Below are positions 25,083 to 34,700 of a DNA stretch of 64,000 nucleotides, in pieces. Within the stretch, counting starts at the first letter, position 1, and every line of letters starts with the position of its first letter. The notes beneath the pieces were generated by a model. That model saw only the letters and a program-made list of their open reading frames with translations, was not told the origin of the DNA and ran no database searches. A program made the translations under genes and the position numbers. Where the stretch lies: the NCBI GenBank assembly GCA_041398605.1, contig JAWKUK010000020.1, positions 1-64,000 on the forward strand, in the 5' to 3' direction. Origin of the DNA: JAWKUK01 sp041398605. Its GTDB lineage: Bacteria > Planctomycetota > UBA1135 > GCA-002686595.

Positions 25083-26174
25083 CTACCCGAGCGGGACGCC
25101 TGTCTCCTGCGCGACGCGTTGCAAGTCGGCCACGACCGCGTCGACCACGGGGATGCCGTGCACCCGACGGTGCGCTTCAGCCTCGCGCTCCGGGTCTCCC
25201 GGGATCAACGGGCCGTCCGTCCCCGGCGCCGGCTTCGTCGCGCGCATCGTGCGCACGTAGTCGTCCATCTGGCGCGCGAACTCCTCTGGGTCCACAAACG
25301 CGTCCACGCGCAGCGCCCCAAAGAAGTGGCCGATGCCCTTGCCCACTGAGCGCGTCGGGATCTGCTGCTGCAGCGTGAACGGTGGCGCGAACGGCCCCCA
25401 GTTCGCGCCCGACAGCACACAGCACAGGAGGTCCACGGCCACCGCCAGCGCATACCCCTTGTGCCCGCCGTGCTCGCGGTCGCCGCCGAGCGGCGAGAGC
25501 GCGCCGCCCGCCATCATCACGTCCGGGTCCGTCGTCATGTGGCCGTCGCTGTCGATCGCCCAACCGTCCGGGATCGACTTGCCGTGGCGCCGCGCGATCT
25601 CGACCTTCCCATACGCCGCCGCGCAGGTGGCCAGGTCCACCACGACCGAGGGCTCCTCGCCGCCGGGGAAGCCGATCGCGATCGGGTTCGTGCCGAGCAT
25701 GCGCTCCGCGCCCCACAGCGGCGCGACGAGCTTCGTCGTGTTGGTCATCGACCAGCCGATCTGGCCGGCCTTGACCGCTTCGAGCACGTAGTACCCCGCG
25801 ATGCCGTAGTGGTTCGTGTTCGCGACGCTCACCCAGCCGCTGCCCGCGTCGCGCGCCTTCGCGATCGCGACCCGGTTCGCCCAAGGGCCGACGACGAGCC
25901 CCAGCCCGTTGTCGCCGTCCACCGTCGCAGTGCTGGCGCTCTCGCGCACGATGAACGGCTTCGGCCGCGGGTTGATCCGCCCCGCGCGCAGCATGTCGTG
26001 GTACGCCCACATCCGCGCGACGCCGTGCGAGTCGATGCCCCGCAGGTCCGAAGCCGCGAGCACCTCCGCGGCCGTCGCCGCCTCGTCCTCCGGCACGCCG
26101 TGGTGGAGGAACACGCGCGCCGCGAAGTCCTGCAGCGCCTCGATCGGGAAGGTGGTCGTCTTGACGCTCGACAT
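25083..26174 (-). CDS. Ldh-family (malate/L-lactate/ureidoglycolate type) NAD(P)-dependent oxidoreductase
   Basis: 363 residues, ATG at 26174. The whole length matches the Ldh_2 fold (PF02615): DLRGIDSHGVARM near 44-56, VANTNHYGIAGYYVL near 119-133, GTNPIAIGFPGG near 170 and HGGHKGYALAVAVDLL near 247. Relatives reduce or oxidise 2-hydroxy/2-keto acids (L-malate, L-lactate, sulfolactate, ureidoglycolate), and the substrate is not predictable here. It is followed by the L-2-hydroxyglutarate oxidase gene upstream in transcription order (26205-27410, 30-base gap), so a shared role in 2-hydroxyacid turnover is likely. Confidence 0.88.
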   Translation of the reverse strand: MSSVKTTTFPIEALQDFAARVFLHHGVPEDEAATAAEVLAASDLRGIDSHGVARMWAYHDMLRAGRINPRPKPFIVRESASTATVDGDNGLGLVVGPWANRVAIAKARDAGSGWVSVANTNHYGIAGYYVLEAVKAGQIGWSMTNTTKLVAPLWGAERMLGTNPIAIGFPGGEEPSVVVDLATCAAAYGKVEIARRHGKSIPDGWAIDSDGHMTTDPDVMMAGGALSPLGGDREHGGHKGYALAVAVDLLCCVLSGANWGPFAPPFTLQQQIPTRSVGKGIGHFFGALRVDAFVDPEEFARQMDDYVRTMRATKPAPGTDGPLIPGDPEREAEAHRRVHGIPVVDAVVADLQRVAQETGVPLG

Positions 26175-26204
26175 CGGTTCGGTCGCGCGGGCCCGCGCGG
26201 AGGC

Positions 26205-27410
26205 TCAGAGGTGCGGTTGGAGGGACGGCGCGAGCTCGTCCGCGAGGCGCTCAGCGATCGCGAGCGACGCCGTCGCCGCCGGCGAGGGCGCGTTCGTCAC
26301 GTGCACGATCGGCCCCTGCCGCACGAGCGCAAAGTCGTCGACGAGCCCGCCCTCGCGCGTCAAGGCCTGCGCGCGCACGCCGGCGGGCGCGCGCACCAGG
26401 TGCTCGCCCTTGATCTCCGGGACGAGCCGCTGCAGCGCCTCGACAAACGCGCCCTTGTAGACGGAGCGCCACGTCTCGCCGAAGCCCGTCTTCCAGTGCT
26501 CGCGGAAGAGGCGCCACGTGCCCGGCCAGCTCAGCGCATCGGCGAGGTCGCGCACGTCGATGTCGCGCCAGCGATACCCCTCCCGCGCGAGCGCGAACAC
26601 GGCGTTCGGGCCGCACTCGATGCCGCCCGCGATCATCCGCGTGAAGTGCACGCCGAGGAACGGGAAGCGCGGGTCCGGCACCGGATAGATCAGGTTCTTG
26701 ACGAGCCCCTGCGCGTCGGGCACGAGCTCGAAGTACTCGCCGCGGAACGGCACGATGCGCGCGCCCGGGTCCGCGCCGGAGCGCCGCGCGACGAGGTCCG
26801 ACTGCAGCCCCGCGCAGTTGATCACGGCCTCGGCGCGCTCGATCCCGCGGTCGAGGTGCAACATCACGTCGTGCGCCGAGACCTCCATGCGCTCGACGCG
26901 CATGCCGAGCTGGATCACGCCGTCCTTCGCGCGGATTTGGCGCGCGAGCGCGGCGCACATCCCCGTGTAGTTGACGATCCCAGACTCCGGCACGTGCAGC
27001 GCCGAGATGCCCGCAGCGTGCGGCTCGAGCTCGCGCAGGCGCTCCGGCCCGATGCGCTCGAATTCGACGCCGTTCTCGCGCGCGCGCGACTCCAGGTTCG
27101 CGAGCCGCGGCAGCTCGTCCTCGCGGGTCGCGACCACGACCTTGCCGCAGCGCTCGTGCGCGACGCCGTTCTCGCGGCAGAAGTCCTCCAAGAGGCGCTT
27201 GCCGCGGCGGCACGTTTCGGCCTTCAGCGAGCCGGGCTTGTAGTACAGCCCGCTGTGCACGACCCCGGAGTTGCGGCCGGTCTGGTGGAGCGCGAGCTCG
27301 GGCTCCTTCTCCAGCACGGAGACCCGCAGGCGCGGGTGGCGCTCCAGCAGCTCACGGGCAGTGGCGAGGCCGACGATGCCTCCCCCGATGACGACGACGT
27401 GTGCGGTCAA
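26205..27410 (-). CDS. lhgO: L-2-hydroxyglutarate oxidase
   Basis: 401 residues. N-terminal dinucleotide-binding motif VVIGGGIVGLATARELL, then HQTGRNSGVVHSGLYYKPGSLKA, which is the characteristic active-site and FAD region of LhgO, plus PFRGEYFELVP and PFLGVHFTRMIAGG. The enzyme oxidises L-2-hydroxyglutarate to 2-oxoglutarate with FAD, passing electrons to oxygen or the respiratory chain. Length and motif order are complete. First gene of a two-gene minus-strand unit with the Ldh-family oxidoreductase; divergent from the permease at 27520. Confidence 0.9.
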   Translation of the reverse strand: MTAHVVVIGGGIVGLATARELLERHPRLRVSVLEKEPELALHQTGRNSGVVHSGLYYKPGSLKAETCRRGKRLLEDFCRENGVAHERCGKVVVATREDELPRLANLESRARENGVEFERIGPERLRELEPHAAGISALHVPESGIVNYTGMCAALARQIRAKDGVIQLGMRVERMEVSAHDVMLHLDRGIERAEAVINCAGLQSDLVARRSGADPGARIVPFRGEYFELVPDAQGLVKNLIYPVPDPRFPFLGVHFTRMIAGGIECGPNAVFALAREGYRWRDIDVRDLADALSWPGTWRLFREHWKTGFGETWRSVYKGAFVEALQRLVPEIKGEHLVRAPAGVRAQALTREGGLVDDFALVRQGPIVHVTNAPSPAATASLAIAERLADELAPSLQPHL

Positions 27411-27519
27411 TGCGCGGGGAGTTTATCCAACTGCGCCGCCCGATCGTATGGCTGGGCCCGGGCGTTCATTCGATTCCTGGTGAATGGGACCCAGGCGCTC
27501 GGCATATCCTGGTGGGCCC

Positions 27520-28574
27520 ATGGGACAACCCAGCGCGCCCCTGACGGACCAAGACGACCGCGTCCGCACGGCGGCCCTCGTCGTCATTGCGGTCATCGCC
27601 ACAGGCGCGGCGCTGCACTGGCTCGCGGCGGCCCTAGTGCCGTTTGCGCTGGCCCTGTTCCTGTCCATCGCGCTGTCGCCGGTCGTCGACGCGCTGGCCC
27701 GGCGTTGGCGCCTGTCGCGGACCGGCGCAGTGCTCGTGGCGATGGCGCTCGGGGGCGTGCTCGTGGTGGCGCTCGGCGCGATCGTCGCCGTGACCGCGAC
27801 CCAGATCACGTCGTCCGCCGACTCCTACGCACAGAACCTCGAGGCGCTCGGCGCCCGCTTCATGGGGGCGGACGGGACCCGCTTCGGGCGGAACCTCGAG
27901 GAGCTCATCGACGGCGCGCTCGTGTCGATCAAAGGCGCGTTCAGCGCCCTGTCGTCCGGGCTCCTCGGGGGCCTCTTGGGCCTCCTCTCGAGCGGCTTCA
28001 GCGTGTTCATCTTCCTGATGTTCTTGCTGCTCGAGCCGCGCCGGCCCGAGGGCGGCCTCGCCGGCCTCCTCGACGCCCGCGTGCGCGGCTACGTCGCGGT
28101 CAAGATGTTGACGTCGAGCGTGACGGGCGTGCTCGTCGGCGGTGTGCTCGCCGTGCTCGGCATCGACGGCGCGCTGCTCTTCGGCCTCTTGACGTTCCTC
28201 TTGAACTTCATTCCCACGATCGGGTCGATCGTCGCGGTGCTCTTGCCGCTGCCGATCGTGCTCGCGGGGGCCACGCCGTGCCCGTGATGGTGCTCGCGTT
28301 TGCGCTCCCGGCGGCCATCCAGTTCGCGATCGGGCAGGTCTGGGAGAACAAGAAGCTCGGCGATGAGTTCGACCTGCGCGCGTCGATCGTCCTGCTCGCG
28401 CTCGTCGTTTGGGGGCAGCTCTTCGGGCTCGTCGGGATGGTGCTCTCTACGCCCATCACTGCCGTCCTGCGGTCGATCATGGTGGGCTGGCCGTTGACCG
28501 CCCCGATCGCCAGCGCGATGGGCGAGTCCAACGCAGCACCTGGGTCCACCGTCAAGGCCGCCACCTATGGCTGA
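27520..28574 (+). pseudogene. AI-2E family transporter (PF01594), frameshifted near 28266-28280
   Basis: From ATG 27520 the first frame reads through four to five membrane segments and the LLTFLLNFIPTIGSIVAVLLPLPIVLAG motif of AI-2E/YdiK-type permeases, then hits a stop at 28287. The expected C-terminal part (VMVLAFALPAAIQFAIGQVWENKKLG, then LVVWGQLFGLVGMVLSTPITAVLRSIM) continues in the frame one base back, to TGA 28574. The switch falls in CGCGGGGGCC (28263-28272); one extra G would restore a protein of about 350 residues. Conservation on both sides says this was one gene. Possible functions are signal or Na+/H+ export; the family is poorly characterised. Its end overlaps the next ATG by 8 bases. 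Confidence 0.75.
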
Positions 28575-28920
28575 TCTGCACCACGGGCGCCGCGTCGGGA
28601 TGGTCATCGGGCTGCGGCCGGAGATGGAGGCGCGCTATCGCGAGCTGCACGCCGACCCGTGGCGCGCGGTGCTCGAGCGCATCACGCGCTCGAACATCCG
28701 CGGCTATTCGATCTACCTCGCGCGGCTCGCGGACGGGCTGTACCTCTTCAGCCACTTCGTCTACGTCGGCGCCGACTGGGAGGCCGACATGGCGGCGATC
28801 GCGGCCGACCCCGAGACCCAGCGCTGGTGGCGCGCGACCGAGCCCTGCCAGCTGCCGCTGCCCGGGCGGGGTGAGGGCGAGTGGTGGACGACGCTCGAGG
28901 AGGTCTTCCACCACCCGTGA
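28567..28920 (+). CDS. L-rhamnose mutarotase-like protein
   Basis: 117 residues, the usual size of the family (DUF718/RhaM). MVIGLRPEMEARYRELHADPW, SNIRGYSIYLARLADGLYLF and the Trp pair near the end of the DPETQRWWRATEPCQ helix follow the family's pattern; the His of RELHAD corresponds to the conserved catalytic-region His. The family interconverts alpha and beta anomers of L-rhamnose or related sugars. Start overlaps the end of the preceding permease gene, and its own stop overlaps the GTG of the Nudix frame. Confidence 0.8.
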   Translation: MADLHHGRRVGMVIGLRPEMEARYRELHADPWRAVLERITRSNIRGYSIYLARLADGLYLFSHFVYVGADWEADMAAIAADPETQRWWRATEPCQLPLPGRGEGEWWTTLEEVFHHP

Positions 28921-29810
28921 GCCAGCGCGCAGACCTCAACGCGGCGCCCGCCGTTCCCGCAGGCGCGCTCCACGTGACGGCGGCGCTGGTCCTGCGGGGC
29001 CGGCGCACGCTCATCGCGCGGCGCGTGCGCCCCGACGCGCTGCGCGGCCTGTGGGAGTTCCCTGGCGGCAAGGTCGAGCCGGGCGAGGCGCCGGAGGCGG
29101 CGCTCGCCCGCGAGCTCCAGGAAGAGCTCGGGCTCGCCGTCACCGTGCACGGCTTCGTCGCGCGCAGCACCGACGCCGCGCGCCCGCTCGTGCTCGACGC
29201 GTACCACTGCACGTACGACTGCGCGGTGCCGGGCCAGTCCACCGACGCGCTCCATGGAACCGCGGCCGAGCGGCCGTTCGACGACGCGCCGCGGCCGAAC
29301 CCGATCGACGGGACCCACGACGCCGCGCGCTGGGTCGAGCCCGATGAGCTCGCGGCGCTCGCCGCCGAGGGCGCCCTCGCCCCCTTGGACGTCCCGCTGG
29401 CCCGCGCGTGGCTCGCGCGCGCGTATCCTGTCGGCCCCCGTCGCGTGCCGGCGGCCCCCCCGATGCTCGATTTCCAAGCCTCACTCGCGCGCCTCGCCGC
29501 GCTGGACGTCCCGCGCCGCGTGGAGCGCGTCGCGCTCGAGCGCGCGCTCGGCCGTGTGCTCGCCGAAGCCGTCGTGATGGACCGGAACCAGCCGGCGTTC
29601 GATCGCTCGACGATGGATGGCTACGCGGTCGTCCTGGACGGCGCGCGCGACCTTCCGCGTCCAAGGCGTGGTCGCCGCCGGCAGCGCTTACGTCGGCGCG
29701 CTCGCCCCGGGCGACGCGGTGCGCATCATGACCGGCGCGCCCGTGCCCGCTGGCGCGACGGTCGTGCCGATCGAGCTGACGTCGGCTGGCGCCGCCCACG
29801 CCCCCGGTGA
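28917..29810 (+). CDS. Nudix (MutT-type) hydrolase running in frame into the N-terminal part of MoeA
   Basis: GTG 28917 overlaps the mutarotase stop. Residues about 15-165 form a MutT-like domain with a complete Nudix box GGKVEPGEAPEAALARELQEELG; such enzymes hydrolyse nucleoside diphosphate derivatives such as 8-oxo-dGTP. Without any stop the frame continues past ATG 29463 into MLDFQASLARLAALDVPRR and DRSTMDGYAV, the N terminus of MoeA, and then goes out of phase near 29650, ending as shadow at 29810. Either a true Nudix-MoeA fusion exists, or MoeA starts separately at 29463 and the Nudix stop has been lost. The Nudix part is certain; the fusion is not. Confidence 0.65.
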   Translation: MSQRADLNAAPAVPAGALHVTAALVLRGRRTLIARRVRPDALRGLWEFPGGKVEPGEAPEAALARELQEELGLAVTVHGFVARSTDAARPLVLDAYHCTYDCAVPGQSTDALHGTAAERPFDDAPRPNPIDGTHDAARWVEPDELAALAAEGALAPLDVPLARAWLARAYPVGPRRVPAAPPMLDFQASLARLAALDVPRRVERVALERALGRVLAEAVVMDRNQPAFDRSTMDGYAVVLDGARDLPRPRRGRRRQRLRRRARPGRRGAHHDRRARARWRDGRADRADVGWRRPRPR

Positions 29811-30702
29811 CGTGACGGCGCGGGGCCCCGGGCTGGTCGAGGTCCTGGACCACGACGCGCTCGTCGCCGGCCGCAACATCGCGCGGCGCGGCGAGGACGC
29901 GCGCAGAGGCGACGTCGTCCTGGCTGCCGGCACGCGCCTCGGCCCCGTGCACGTCGCGTCCGCGGCCATGGCCGGCGCGCGCGAGGTCGCCGTCACGTGC
30001 GCGCCGCGCGTCGCGATCGTCACGACCGGCGACGAGGTCGGCCGCGAGGACGCCGAAGCCGGCGTGCGCGACACCAACGGCCCGCTGCTCGCAGGCCTCT
30101 GCGCGGCGCTCGGCGTGCCATGCACGCGTGTCCATGCCGCCGACGAGCCCGGCGCGCTGCAGGCCGCGCTCGCGCACGCAGCCGAGGCCGCCGACGTCGT
30201 CGTGACGACCGGCGGGGTCAGCATGGGGGACCGCGACCTCGTGCCGGGCACCGCGGCGGACCTCGGCTTCCAGACCGTGCTGCACCGCGTCGCGATCCAG
30301 CCCGGCAAGCCAGTGTTCGTCGCGCAGCGCGCGGACGGCACCCTCTTCCTGGGGCTGCCCGGCAACCCCGTCAGCGTGCTCGCGACGGCGCACCTGTTCC
30401 TGGTGCCGGCCCTGGATCGGTGCCTCGGCAACGGGGGCGAGCGCTGGCTCGACATGCACCTCGGCGAGGCCTTCGCGCACGCCGGCAAGCGCCACCTGTT
30501 CCTGCCGGCGCGCATCGACGGGGGCGCCGTGTTCCCGATCCGTTGGAACGGCTCCGGTGACCTGTTCTCCGCCGCCGCCGGCGACGGCCTCTTGGACCTC
30601 CCCGTCGGCGCGTCCTTTGCCCACGGCGCGCCCGTCCGCGTCCTGCCGTACGTCGGGCACCGCCCTGGCGAACGCGGCGTCCTCCCGCCGCGCGGCCGCT
30701 GA
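29463..30702 (+). pseudogene. moeA: Molybdopterin molybdotransferase MoeA, apparent frameshift near 29640-29660
   Basis: MoeA inserts molybdate into adenylated molybdopterin. The N-terminal part (from MLDFQASL to VVLDGARD) lies in one frame; from TFRVQGVVAAGSAYVGALAPGDAVRIMTGAPVP onward the protein continues one frame later to 30702. MoeA signatures in the second part include RIMTGAPVPAG, TTGDEV, DTNGPLLAGL, TTGGVSMGDRDLV, QPGKPVF and LGLPGNPVSVL. Adding one GC dinucleotide in the GCGCGCGC run near 29640 would join the halves. The second part may be translated from its own start near 29617. Followed by mog, so a molybdenum-cofactor pair. Confidence 0.8.
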
Positions 30703-30753
30703 GCGCGCGGCACCTCCCTTCGATGACAGACGTCCCTCGCACCGCTTCGCTCG

Positions 30754-31296
30754 ATGACTGACGTGCACCGACCCGCGCGCATCGGCGTGCTGACCATCTC
30801 CGATCGCGCGAGCCGCGGCGACTACGAGGACCTCGGCGGCCCCGCCATCGAGGCGACCTTCGACGCCTACTTGAAGTCGCCGTGGACCAAGGTCTATCGC
30901 TGCATCCCCGACGAGCGCGCGCTGATCGAGCGCACGCTGATCGAGCTCGTCGACGACGAGCAGTGCGACCTCGTCGTGACGACGGGCGGCACAGGGCCCG
31001 CACCGCGCGACGTGACCCCGGAGGCGACGGAGGCGGTCTGCGCGAAGATGATGCCGGGCTTCGGCGAGCTCATGCGCGCCACGAGCCTGCGCTACGTCCC
31101 GACCGCGATCCTCTCGCGCCAGACGGCCGGTATCCGTGGCGCCGCCCTGATCGTGAACCTGCCCGGCAAGCCGAAGTCGATCCGTGAGTGCCTCGACGCG
31201 GTGTTCCCGGCGATCCCATACTGCCTCGACCTCATCGGCGCCGCGTACCTGCAGCACGACCCCGAGGTCATTCAGGTCTTCCGCCCGAAGGCGTGA
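30754..31296 (+). CDS. mog: Molybdopterin adenylyltransferase (Mog-type)
   Basis: 180 residues, the size of Mog/MogA. Motifs: GVLTISDRASRGDYEDLGGPAI at the N terminus, VVTTGGTGPAPRDVTPEAT (the MPT/adenylate loop, about 72-90) and VNLPGKPKSIRECLDAVFPAIPYCLDLI at the C terminus. The enzyme adenylates molybdopterin before MoeA inserts molybdate, so it belongs with the moeA gene 52 bases upstream. MoaB is the alternative name for close homologues; the GPAPRDVTPEA form favours Mog. Confidence 0.92.
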   Translation: MTDVHRPARIGVLTISDRASRGDYEDLGGPAIEATFDAYLKSPWTKVYRCIPDERALIERTLIELVDDEQCDLVVTTGGTGPAPRDVTPEATEAVCAKMMPGFGELMRATSLRYVPTAILSRQTAGIRGAALIVNLPGKPKSIRECLDAVFPAIPYCLDLIGAAYLQHDPEVIQVFRPKA

Positions 31297-31358
31297 TCCG
31301 GCGCCTCTCTCGTGTCACTCTCACCGCGCGCGCTCCCGTCACCGCGCCCCAGCCCGTC

Positions 31359-31724
31359 ATGAACCCTCGCCTCCGTGTCCTCGCCGCGCTCTTTGCGCTC
31401 GCCCTGTCGCCCGCCTGCGTCACACACTCGCACGTCGAGGCGTTCTCTGGCGTCGATGGCATCCGCGGCGAGCCGATCGAGTACCAGACGACGACCACCT
31501 ACGCGCTGCACGGCCTCTTTGTCTTTCCGCTGATCGGCAATGGCAAGAAGAGCTACGCGCTGGAGCAGTTCGCCGCCGAGGCCGCGGAGCGCGGCGGGAC
31601 ACGCATGCGCGTCACGCAGACGTCGAGCCTCACGTACTGGTTCATCCTGCCGCCGCTGAGCTTCTTTGTGCACCCCGTCGTGACGACGGTGGAAGGCGAC
31701 GTCGAGGGCACGGTCATCCGCTGA
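31359..31724 (+). CDS. Small lipoprotein, Bor-like in outline
   Basis: 121 residues from ATG 31359, which gives a good lipoprotein signal with lipobox LSPAC (Cys at about 21). The mature part has THSHVEAFSG, a GKKSYALEQFAAEAAERGGTRMRVTQTSS helix-strand and hydrophobic SLTYWFILPPLSFFVHPVVT, an order that resembles Bor/Iss-type outer-membrane lipoproteins; the similarity is faint. No function is assigned. It stands alone between mog and the convergent AsmA-like gene. Confidence 0.6.
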   Translation: MNPRLRVLAALFALALSPACVTHSHVEAFSGVDGIRGEPIEYQTTTTYALHGLFVFPLIGNGKKSYALEQFAAEAAERGGTRMRVTQTSSLTYWFILPPLSFFVHPVVTTVEGDVEGTVIR

Positions 31725-31736
31725 CCCGCGCCGCGT

Positions 31737-34700
31737 TCAGCGCTGCTCGACCAGCACCCGCCCGCCGCCATCGCCGACGCCGCTCGACGCGCGCGGACGC
31801 CGCAGCTCGATGCGCGTCGCCGGCAAGCCGTGTCTCACGAGCGCATCGCGCACGGCCTCGAGGCGCGCCTCGCCGAGCAGGATCGACAGCGCGCGCGCAC
31901 GCCGTGACCCATTCCGGTCGGAGCCGGGGCGCAGCGCGCCGTAGACCTGGTCCAGCGCAGACTCGGTCTCGGCCGCGCGCTCTTCGAGCTCGACGAGCCG
32001 CGCGCGCGTCGCCTCCGCCGCCGCGAGGCGCCCGACGGCCAGGTGGCCGCGCACGTCTGCGGCGACGACCTCGCGCTCGGCGTGGAGCGCTGCGAGCGTG
32101 CGATCAAGGGCGGCGCCGAGGTCGCGCAGCGCCTCTGGCGTGAGCGTCGCGGTGGCCTCCGCGGCCGCGAGGTCGCCGCCGCCGAGCTCATGCGACAAGC
32201 GCAGCGTGCGGCCGGGGACCTTGCGCACGTCCTGCGCGAGGTCGGCCAAGAAGGTGGCGGAGAGCGGCTCGACGAGCCCGTCGAGCGGCGCGAACTGCAC
32301 GACGAGCGGCGCGCCGAGCGGCGGCGCAGCTTCGGCCTGCAGCAGCCCGAGCAAGCCGAGCGCGCCGGAGCCGATGCGCAACGGCGAGGACGCGATCGCC
32401 TCGACGATCAGCTGCCCGAGCGTCAACGTCACGGTGCCAAGGACGCTCGACACCGAGAGGCCCTCCGGCGGGAGGCTCAAGGACAGCGGGATGACCTGTT
32501 GCTCGTTCTCGTCGCGCAGGACGTAGAGCACGGTGTCGAGCGGCGCGGGGAGCGCGAGGTATTTCGAGATCGGCCCGCCAGGGGGCTCGGACACGAAGAG
32601 GTGTGAGAACGTCGTTTGGGTGTCGAGCCGGAGCCCGCGCTCGCCCAAGAGGCGCACCGAGACGCGCGTGTCGACGACGCCGTCCGCGATATCGACGCTG
32701 GAGGCCTTGGCGACGCCGCGCAGCGACTGCAGCTCGAAGCCCTCGAGCTCGACGGACACAAAGCCCGTGGGCGCGCTGGGGCTCGGCGTGATCCGTCCCG
32801 TGACTTGCAACGTCTCCCACAGCGGCCGTTGTTGCATGGCAAACGACCCGCCGCTGCCCGTGATCGCGCCTGCGGCGGCGGCGAGGATGCCCGAGACGAG
32901 GCTGTCGCCGCCCGACCGCTCGGGCAGCGCGACGCTGCCTGCTTCCACGTACGCGCGCAGCGAGATCGGCCCGGCATCGGGGCGCGTTGAGATCCCGCGC
33001 AGCTCGACGTCGAGGTCCGTGATCGGGACGACCATCGCGGGCGTGACGGACACGTCCTCGAAGACGATGTCGGCGCCGCTGACGAGCAGCTCACCGAGGG
33101 TCACGAGCGCGCCCGGCTGAGGGGGCGGCTGCGCGCCTGGGACGGCGGCTTCAAAGGCTGGGTCCGCGGCCGTTGGGTCCTCGGACGCTGGGCCCTCGGG
33201 CGCAGGGTCCCCGGACGCTGGGCCCTCGGGCGCCGCCGCTGCTGCTCGCGCGGGCGCCGGAGCGCTCGCCGCGGGCGCGTTCAAGAACACGACGCCGAGC
33301 GCTTCGATCCCGGCGGTCGTGCGGCGCGCGCGCAGCGTCGGCTGGGTGACCTCGATCGTGCGCACGGTGTACTCGCCTGTCGTCGGGCGGAGGCGCGGCG
33401 CTTCGACATACACGCGCTGCACACCCAGCAGCACGTCGCCGCCTTCTGACGCGCGCACCGCGAGGTCCTCGAGGTCGATGACGGCGCCGAGGCCGCGCGA
33501 GAGGTCGAACGCGGCCGCGCCGCGGCGCTGGGCGTCGAACGTCGCGCTGAGCCGGCCCGAGACCCGCCCGTCGACGAGCCCGGAGAGGTCGACGCGCGTC
33601 GCGAGCTCCGGCACGACGCGCGCGAGGCCCGGCCCGGAGAGGCCGCGCACGTCGAGCGTGCACTCGAGCGACGGCGTGGGGGCGAAGGCGCTGAGCGACA
33701 GCGTCGCGCTCGACTCGCCCGCGAAAGGGGGCGCGGCCCCGACGAGGGAGAGCTCCAGCGGCGGCAGCGACTCGGGGTCGGGCCCGAGCACGCGCGTCGG
33801 TCGCGCCAGCACGAGGTGCGCGCGCAGCTCCAACGGCACGCTGTCGGGCGCGGTGCGGTCGACGAAGTGGAAGCGATCGAGCCCGAGGCTCAGGGCGCCG
33901 AGGTCGATCGAAGGCAGGTCGTCGCTCGCGACGCCCTGGAGCCCGACGACGAGCATCTGCGTCGCTTGGGTTACCTGGGTCGCTTGGGTTGCCTGCGTTG
34001 CCTGCGTTGCCTGCGTTGCCTGGGGAGTCTCGAGCGCGGGCGCTGCGCCGTCGCGTGCGGCCCCTGCGAGCGGCGCCTCGCCCGTGGGCGCGTCCGGCCC
34101 CTGCGTCGATTCCGGCGCGGCGACGGACTCGCTCGCCGCCCCAGAGGGCTCCGCGGACACGCCGGCGGGCGCGCCCGTGGTCAGCGCGACGCCCAGCACC
34201 TCGAGCGTCTCCGCGTCGCTCCGCGCGACCTCCAGCACGACGCCCTCCGAGCGCAGCTCGCGCACCTCGTAGATCCGCGCCACAGGATCGAGGCGAGGCG
34301 CATCGAGCCGCAGCGAGTCGAGCGCCGCGAGCACCATGCCGCCGTCGCCGTCGCGCAGCGACAGGTCCTTGGCCTCGACGACGACGCGCCGTCCGCCCGC
34401 CCCTGCGGGCTCGGCGGGCCCTTCGAGCGCGTGGAAGGTGCCCCCGAACCGGCCGTCCTGCAGACGGACCTCGACCGAGGGTGGCAGGTACGGCGCGAGC
34501 GGTCCGGCGCGGAGGCCGGCGCCCGTCAACGTGGCGTGCAGGGTGCGCTCGTCGCCCGTGAGGTCCGCATCGCCGTCGAGGCGCAGCGTGTCGAGCGCGC
34601 CCTCGAGCGCGACCTCGAAGCCGAAGCGCGCAGGCGCGCCGGGCTCGTTCACGTGGACCGACGCGAGCGTCCCCGAGGCGGCCAACGTCGTCTCGATCGG

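Noticed and set aside
25461..28574. Plus-strand frame of 1037 codons
   Set aside because: Only its last ~100 codons are real, being the C-terminal half of the frameshifted AI-2E-family gene; the rest is antisense to lhgO and the Ldh-family gene.
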